A stretch of 64,000 nucleotides of DNA, from positions 145,533,017 to 145,597,016 of the forward strand of contig JAKGHH010000001.1 of the NCBI GenBank assembly GCA_022828595.1. The letters are read 5' to 3'. Source of the DNA: Nelumbo lutea. Taxonomy: Eukaryota; Streptophyta; Magnoliopsida; Proteales; Nelumbonaceae. The notes below the pieces were generated by a model that was not told the DNA's origin, did no database searches, and saw nothing but the letters and a program-made list of their open reading frames with translations. The translations under genes and the position numbers were made by a program. Position 1 is the first letter of the stretch; each line of letters starts with the position of its first letter. Shown one piece after another: positions 58,078-64,000 of this stretch.

Positions 58078-58252
58078 GGATCTCCTGTCCACACACAAAC
58101 TCTACCCATGTTTACCCACATAACATCGCAACCACATATTGGAGAACATCTCATCCTCCTGCATAGTATTATGCAGGGGGGGATGTTTTCAATTCACGGG
58201 GGGTAGTGTGCTGTGGGTAGACATGGGTAGAGTTTTCATGGGCAGGAGATCT
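58078..58252. mobile_element. Hairpin MITE, about 175 bp
   Basis: GGATCTCCTGTCC..CAAACTCTACCCATGTTTACCC pairs with the right arm GGGTAGACATGGGTAGAGTTTTC..GGCAGGAGATCT. AGAGT flanks both sides. Confidence 0.55.
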
Positions 58253-58462
58253 AGAGTTGAGTAATAAGCCCATTACCAGCTGATACGGGTTGATATGCCT
58301 ACTCCCACAATTTTAACTAATAAAGATCTTGTGGATTTGGATCAAGGTGTGAAGACTCTTTATAACTTTGATCGTTGAAGTCCAGAATGGAAGGCTGTCA
58401 AGTAAAGAGGCCGCTATTAAGGCCTAGATCTCTAAGAAGGGTATTCAATTGACTATGGAGGA

Positions 58463-58927
58463 TAGGAATGGCAATGGGGCGAGGTGGGGATGAGGAGCTT
58501 CTCCCCATCTCCGTCTCCGAGAAAATCCCTATCCCTGTTCCTGTCCTTGTTCTCGCTAACGAGGACAAGGTTATCCCCATCCCCATGATTTTTTATAATG
58601 TTAATCATTTTGTTTTTTATTTTATTTTAAAAAATAAAAATAAAACAATTAAAATTTACAATTCTTATTAGAAAATATTCAATCATAATTTTAAAAATAT
58701 TAATATATAGATGTATGTTTACATATATACATAAATAATATATGCATACATATATACATATATATTAGTAGGAATCCCACGGGGCGGGGAGTGCTCTCCC
58801 TGTCCCTACTAATGGGAATGAAAATTTCCCCATCCCCATCCCCATAGGAGAAAATCATCCCCATCCCTGCCCCATTCGGGGTGGATCCCCATGGAGATTA
58901 GTGAAATGGGAAAAATTGCCACCCCTA
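58463..58927. mobile_element. hAT-like MITE, about 465 bp
   Basis: Ends TAGGAATGGCAATGGGG and AAAATTGCCACCCCTA are inverted repeats; inner CCCCATCCCC runs pair with GGGGATGAGG. Possible 8-bp flanks are only partly conserved. Confidence 0.5.
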
Positions 58928-59633
58928 TTGGAGAATGCAAATAAGGATTCACCTATGTTTACCCCGCTCACACGATCTTTAACGATCAAAGGAAGGAGGG
59001 CCTGAAAACCCATGTCAAGATAGTGATATAGTGATATTCCCAAGCAATGAATAGGTGGTTAGGAGAGATATCTAATCTGGTTTCACTAGAGTTCCTACTC
59101 AACTCTAATACAAATGCTAGTTAAAAGATGACTGTGGTGGTTACAATTGAAGAAGAATATCCACAATCTGAAAGGAAAAAACAAGATCTTGTAAAGTTAC
59201 AAAATTTTAATACTATGATCCAAAAACGTTTTGATTCTAGGCTTGCTGCTGTTATGAAACAAAATAGTGTGAAAACTTGACCTATCCTGATGGGTTCGGA
59301 AACTCAAAATGTAGAGACTAAGGCTCCCTCCAGTGAAATAAATTCTAGGATCGAAGATGAATCAGACGAGTGAGGTAAAGCATAACAGTCTATTATCACA
59401 GTTTCATTGCTATTCAGAGGAAGAAAAGGCGTCACAATTCCAAAAAGGAACAATATCTAAATAAGTCCCTACCTCTATGTCCCGTCCCTCCCCCAGTCTT
59501 TTTGATTAATAAATTTTTTCTTTCTTAATTTACTTGAATATAAAAGAGTCAAATTTTATTTTTCAATCTAAAATATTTCATCTATTTTTCAACCCATTTT
59601 AATACATAAGCATCTATATATATACAAAAGTAG

Positions 59634-59649
59634 TTTTTTTTTTTTTTTT
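59634..59649 (-). other. Poly(A) tail of a LINE (poly-T on + strand)
   Basis: Sixteen T residues on the + strand lie right at the 3' end of the minus-strand LINE coding traces. Confidence 0.6.
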
Positions 59650-61600
59650 ATAAAGAGTAGCAAGCTGATATCATTAAAACATAGTCACCAAATACAGGAC
59701 AACAAAAAAAGTTAAGGTCTAGCAAAGTCTTGGTTAGCTAAAGTTTGAATCCACTCCGGTGGATCCTGTACAAATAACCCAGACTCAACTAGACCTTTCT
59801 TAGCAAGCAAATGGGCTGCAATATTACAAGATCTATTTACATAACTAAAAGAGATAGCTAAATCATCAGTTAGAAGCTTAATATCTAAACAAAGAAAGTT
59901 TGCATCTAAAACTAAATCCATGTTTCAGTTCTAAGCGCCTGCACCAAAATTTGACAGTCCGACTCCACTTCAATATTTTCCTCCTTGTACATGCTCAAAA
60001 CCTCTAGAATGTTGAGGATCGCCATTGCTTCAGCTTGAATAGAAGATTTGCCAAAAACTACAGCTATTACTGCACCAATCTCGTTCCCTTGAACCGCTCC
60101 AATACCTGACCTGCTAGGGCACACAAAACTCCCATCCACGTTCAATTTTAGCCTCCCTGAAATCAGCACTTTCCAAAAAGAGAGAATTTGCGCATTCGAG
60201 TTTCTTTGTTGAGGCGAAGAACCTTTTGGGGAAGTCATCACTCTCTCCCTCCACATCTTGTAAACATTAGCAAGAGTAATTCTAGGCGATGGGTTAATCT
60301 TTTCAAAGATTTTGCTATTCATAGACTTCCAAATATTCCATAATAGCAGAAAAGATAAAGAAATTAAATCATCTTTCCTATCTTTGTTTGTTAGGCAATT
60401 CTCTAACTAGTTGGAAATCCAGCTATTAAAGGATATCTTCTATCCATTTCTCATATCCAAAAAGCTTAGGTGAGAGCCAAACCATGCAGCTTTTGCATGA
60501 TCACATTCAAAAAGGAAATGTATAATAGTTTCAACTTGTTGGTTGCAAATTGGACATAAATTGTCATTTGTGAGATTTCTTTTGAAGAAATTTTCTCGCA
60601 TAGCTAGAGCATTTTGGGACATTTCCAAATAAAATTTTTAATTTTTGGATTAATTTTTGACTTCCATATTTCAGACCACTGCCCCATTAGTTGCAGTCCT
60701 GCTAATAGAAGTTAAGATAGCACCCAGATTTATTTGTATAAAAACCTTTTGGGTTTAAAGTCCATTTCAACTTATCCTCCCATTCTCCCCTGGCCAGATT
60801 TATGCTCAAAATTTTTTGCAATTTCCTCCCTAAAATTCTCCTTCACTACTCTTATATTCCACCCTCTTCCCTCCTCTGTCATGAGATCTTTTACCCATAC
60901 CAGACCTAGATTGTTAGCTCTGGGTCTATGAATTTAAAGGACTCAATCTGAAGTAGCCATGGATCATCCCATATTCTTACTCTTGTACCAGCATTTACTG
61001 CCCAACAAGCCCCTTTATGTAGAACCTCTCTAGCTGCTAGAAGGCTTTGCCAATCCCATGAGCCTTTCTTAGGTAAATTGTCAGTCAAAAAAATTTTCTC
61101 TTTGATGTATTTAGTTTTCGTAATTTTAGCCCGTAGATTGTCCTCTTCAACACATAGTTTTCAAGCTTATTTTGCTAGTAGAGCTAGGTTAAAACTATAT
61201 GGATCCTTGAATCTCATCCCACTAGCACATATGTTTTGCTAATAACTTCCCAGCTAACCCAATGAGTTTTCCTCTACTCCTTCCCCCCACCACCACCAAA
61301 ATCTAGTTTGAATTCTCTTAAGTTCATCACAGACAGTCTTTGGCAAGAGGAAGCAAGATATTGTATAGTTAAGAATTGCACTTTTAACAGGACTTCCTTT
61401 CCTGCTTGGGATAACATAGATTCATGCCATTTTGAAAGCAATTTTTTCACTCTTTCAATTAAGAAATTAAAAAGATTTTTCTTTGATTTACCAATTCTTG
61501 TAGGAAGTCCTAAACATATGGATAGGGTTTCCACTCTTTCATTTTTAAAAAATTTGCTAGGAGCTTTTGTAATATATGGTGCAGATTTTTATTGAAAAAA
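59650..61600 (-). mobile_element. L1-type LINE, 5'-truncated, minus strand, decayed
   Basis: On the minus strand: reverse-transcriptase C-terminus (LGLPTRIGKSKKNLFNFLIE and LLSQAGKEVLLKVQFL, 61534-61274), a NAGTRVRIWDDPWL motif (61088-60906), the zf-RVT zinc finger (LCPICNQQVETIIHFLFECDHAKAAW, 60628-60440) and a plant RNase H (KLNVDGSF, QAEAMAILNILEV, VESDCQILVQAL; then NIAAHLLAKKGL, 60322-59712), ending near a poly(A). Frames are broken by stops. The endonuclease and RT core are absent (5' truncation near 61600). No target duplication was found. Confidence 0.8.
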
Positions 61601-61900
61601 ACCTCCAATTTAAAGAAATTTACCTAATGTCCTGAGGCCACCTCATAATATTTGAGAACATCCAGAATAACAGAGTAGTTAGTGCCATGTCATATGGCCT
61701 CTACTTTTTCCTTTACCAACCCTGAACTCTCAACCCCTCTTTGGTTTTTCCTTTCTTGCACTCTCATGAAGCCACATCATCAATGTCTTCTCCCTCTCTC
61801 ATGAAACCACCTCATCATGTCTGCCGACCATTTCATATTTCCTAAATGCTAACCATAAGAGGAGTAGTAACAGGGTAAGAAAACAGGGCCAGCTATGTTC
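61601..61900. other. Sequence right of the LINE, no gene recognised
   Basis: CT-rich and ordinary intergenic sequence. No feature can be supported. Confidence 0.4.
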
Positions 61901-62172
61901 TATACTCTCTCTCTATTCTCTCTCTATCTTTCTTGCAGTAGATTTCTGTGCGTGCATTGTCACTTCGGTGAAGCGGGGGTGGAATGGTTCAGGTATGTCT
62001 GTCCCACGAGCACTGCAAACTTCCAGTTGGTCTGTTTGGCTAAATTCTAAACTCTCACTACTCTCCCTCTCTCTCTCTCTATTTTCGGAGGTCACCACGA
62101 AGCACTTAATCGCTTTGTGCGCATGTGTTGTGAATTCGGTGAAGCAGGGGAGGAAAGATTCAGGTATGTCTT
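61901..62172. repeat. Exon-like segment duplicated in tandem (61901-62003 and 62063-62172)
   Basis: Both copies start with a CT-rich run and end TTCGGTGAAGCRGGGG..GATTCAGGTATGTCT-like sequence. Each copy ends in a GTATGT, a good splice donor; the first has CTTGCAG before it. No recognisable protein. Confidence 0.65.
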
Positions 62173-63610
62173 TCATCCAGATTTTTCTCTATTTTTTTGT
62201 AATATTATATGAAAAATTACTTCTAATGGGACATACGAACTGATACATCTTTATAGATGTAAATCGATTGATGTTTAGAGCTGATTTGCATCTACTGTGT
62301 TCACTCTTTCAAGCGAACACTGTAGATGTAAATTGGGCGAAGAAGATGAGCTTTTCACACGGATCCGGGTCCGGTATAATATTCTACCTAGTCAATTTAA
62401 CTAAAGTGACATGGCTTAACTTAAACGATCCGGTTTCAATGTAGATATGAGACTAAGCCGACCCATATCCGAACCGTTTTAATAAATAAATGTCGTTACT
62501 AATTACTATTAGTTTAACTAAAAGTATTAACTAGCAGTATTAATACTGTTAATTATTAATTAGCAGTAATTAATTATCAGTATTAATAAGCGGTAATAAT
62601 TGTTAATTATTTACTGTTATTAATTTATGAGTAATTTCTAAGAATTAACTTTAATTAAATTAATTACTTTTATTGAGCCATTTGAAATTACCAAAATATT
62701 AAATATAAAAAATTACCAAAAGTTATTAAAAAATCCAATTTATCTACAACACAAATTGTTGATTAATATTTTTTATAATAATTGATATATTTTAATAATT
62801 ATTCATAATTAATGTTATCAACTCTAATAATTGCTAATTATTTATTTTTATTAATTTATGAGTAAACTTTGGAAATTAAATTTACCAAAATTATTTACTT
62901 TTACTAGAAAGCTATTAGAAATTATCATAAATTATTAGAAATTACAAAAAATTATCAAAAAATGATCCAAAAGTATATTACAAGTATTTCCAAAATAATG
63001 CTTTGTGAAATATAAAGTTTTTTTAAGTTTTAGTTAATTTATTAAAAACATTGAAAGCTGAAAATTACTAAAGGTTATCAAAGAATATACCATAAATAAA
63101 TTATTAGTATTTTTAGAAATTATTAATGTACCACAAATTATATAGTAATTCTTACTTTTACTAGAATCTAATAACTTTGAAAAATTTACAAAAAAATATG
63201 CGTGAATTTTCAAAAATTATTAGAAATTAAGAAAAATTATTGTAGTTTCTCTTATACTTTTCTAATAATATAAAATATAAATAAATTATGCTAAATTCCA
63301 CTAATTTTAATTTTACTATACATTTTTAATAAATGCTATTATTAAATAATGTTAAAAAAATCCTATTAATATATTTAATAAGTCATTAGCTCTAATGAAA
63401 ATTTTATAAGGAGGGCTAAGGGTTGTTTAATAATTTTAGGATTTTTAAGGGCATTTTGGTAAGCTTGGGGGTATTATGGTCAATTTGAGTCTACGGGTGT
63501 GAAAATTATGATTATAATCTAATGGTGGATATTTTGGGTAAAAAATGAAGGGTAGAGATGGATCTAAGTATACACAATAGTTTTGTGTATGTGAGCCAAT
63601 GAAAATGGTT
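62173..63610. other. Very AT-rich, diverged repetitive sequence
   Basis: Segments such as ATTAATTTATGAGTAA occur near 62622 and 62857, spaced about 236 bp, with similar downstream sequence, so it is an eroded repeat. A small hairpin (CATCTACTGTGTTC with GAACACTGTAGATG) lies at about 62289-62328. No genes. Confidence 0.5.
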
Positions 63611-64000
63611 GAAATGAAATCTTTTTATATAGAGGGGCAAATAAGGGTATTTTTTGATGAAATTTTATAGGTGGGATTTTTAGGTATTTTGAATCAATTG
63701 GTTAGGTCAGATTAGCCCAAATAGACCCAAATTAGGTAGATTTGAAGGGGAGTGATTCAATCAATATAGATCTTTGAAACAAAATCTTGGTGTGATGAAG
63801 GGGAAAATGAGGGGATTTTTTGTTGAAATTTGGTAGGGTAGTGTTTTTGAGCATTTTGGTTGATTGGTAGGGTCAGATTGGCCTAACTACACCCGGATCG
63901 GGTAAATATGGAAAGGGGTTGATTCAGTCAATCATTTGAAATAAAATCTTGGTATGATAGAGGTATAAACAAAAGTATTTTGGACTAAATTCTTGAACCA
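63611..64000. repeat. Tandem repeat of about 163 bp, at least 2.4 units, running off the window
   Basis: Unit starts with GAAATGAAATCTTTTTA (63611), GAAACAAAATCTTGG (63776) and GAAATAAAATCTTGG (63938), 165 and 162 bp apart. Units share GGTCAGATTRGCC, TTGATTGGTAGG-like and GATTCARTCAAT blocks, at about 70% identity. A monomer near 160 bp is in the size range of plant satellites. Confidence 0.65.

Larger units (their letters stand above)
57901..59516. other. Sequence with fossil coding traces, carrying two MITEs
   Basis: Several frames read through for 20-50 codons between stops (for example TNKDLVDLDQGVKTLYNFDR near 58316 and RFDSRLAAVMKQNSVKT near 59228). The 3' end near 59500 has a T-rich tail. 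It could be a decayed retroposed sequence or a LINE first-ORF fragment; no domain is recognised. Homology between segmental duplicates is broken exactly over this stretch. Confidence 0.3.

Noticed and set aside
1..64000. tRNA genes, riboswitches, CRISPR arrays, a novel multi-gene system
   Set aside because: I saw no cloverleaf, array or gene cluster of that kind. Coding content is transposon-derived apart from the CRK genes.

Overview
This is a 64-kb piece of an angiosperm nuclear genome. It shows GT/AG introns, cysteine-rich receptor-like kinase (CRK) genes, plant Copia and Ty3/Gypsy retrotransposons, plant-type MITEs, an L1-type LINE and a mitochondrial rRNA insertion. The species cannot be fixed from the sequence alone.

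Layout. (1) 1-8930: two Copia derivatives of one family (LTR-A, about 1.95 kb) lie head to head. Both kept LTRs, primer-binding site and leader but lost gag-pol. A 1.2-kb mitochondrial segment (NUMT) carrying part of rrn18 sits in the LTR of the right-hand copy. (2) 9281-10329: kinase exons of a decayed CRK. (3) 10445-42781: about 32 kb of nested retroelements inserted into that CRK: a Copia element on the plus strand (10445-21529) with an LTR-A fragment in its pol; an LTR-B fragment (21530-22070); a Tat-lineage Gypsy element on the minus strand (22067-42781) with dual RNase H and a plus-strand, apparently spliced antisense gene; and inside the Gypsy a minus-strand Copia (25398-35421), which itself carries a 1,597-bp solo LTR with a 5-bp target duplication. 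(4) 42782-42876: the last-exon remnant of the split CRK. (5) 46433-49849: a neighbouring CRK with seven exons that join in frame to 662 codons; it is the only gene here that looks functional. (6) 51,000-64,000: intergenic DNA with several MITE families, a nested MITE pair, a direct segmental duplication, strong hairpins, minisatellites, a 5'-truncated LINE on the minus strand and a roughly 163-bp tandem repeat that runs off the right edge.

Biological reading. The locus was probably a CRK tandem pair. One copy lost its ectodomain and catalytic residues and was split by successive LTR-retrotransposon insertions; the other kept its reading frame, signal peptide, two DUF26 domains, membrane segment and kinase motifs. 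The retroelements look old: stops often sit where CGA, CAA or CAG codons are expected, proteases or polymerases have lost key residues, and most junctions show illegitimate recombination. The least ordinary signals are the antisense gene in the Gypsy element with its own TATA box and introns, two hairpins with compensatory changes in the Copia leader, and the NUMT inside an LTR.
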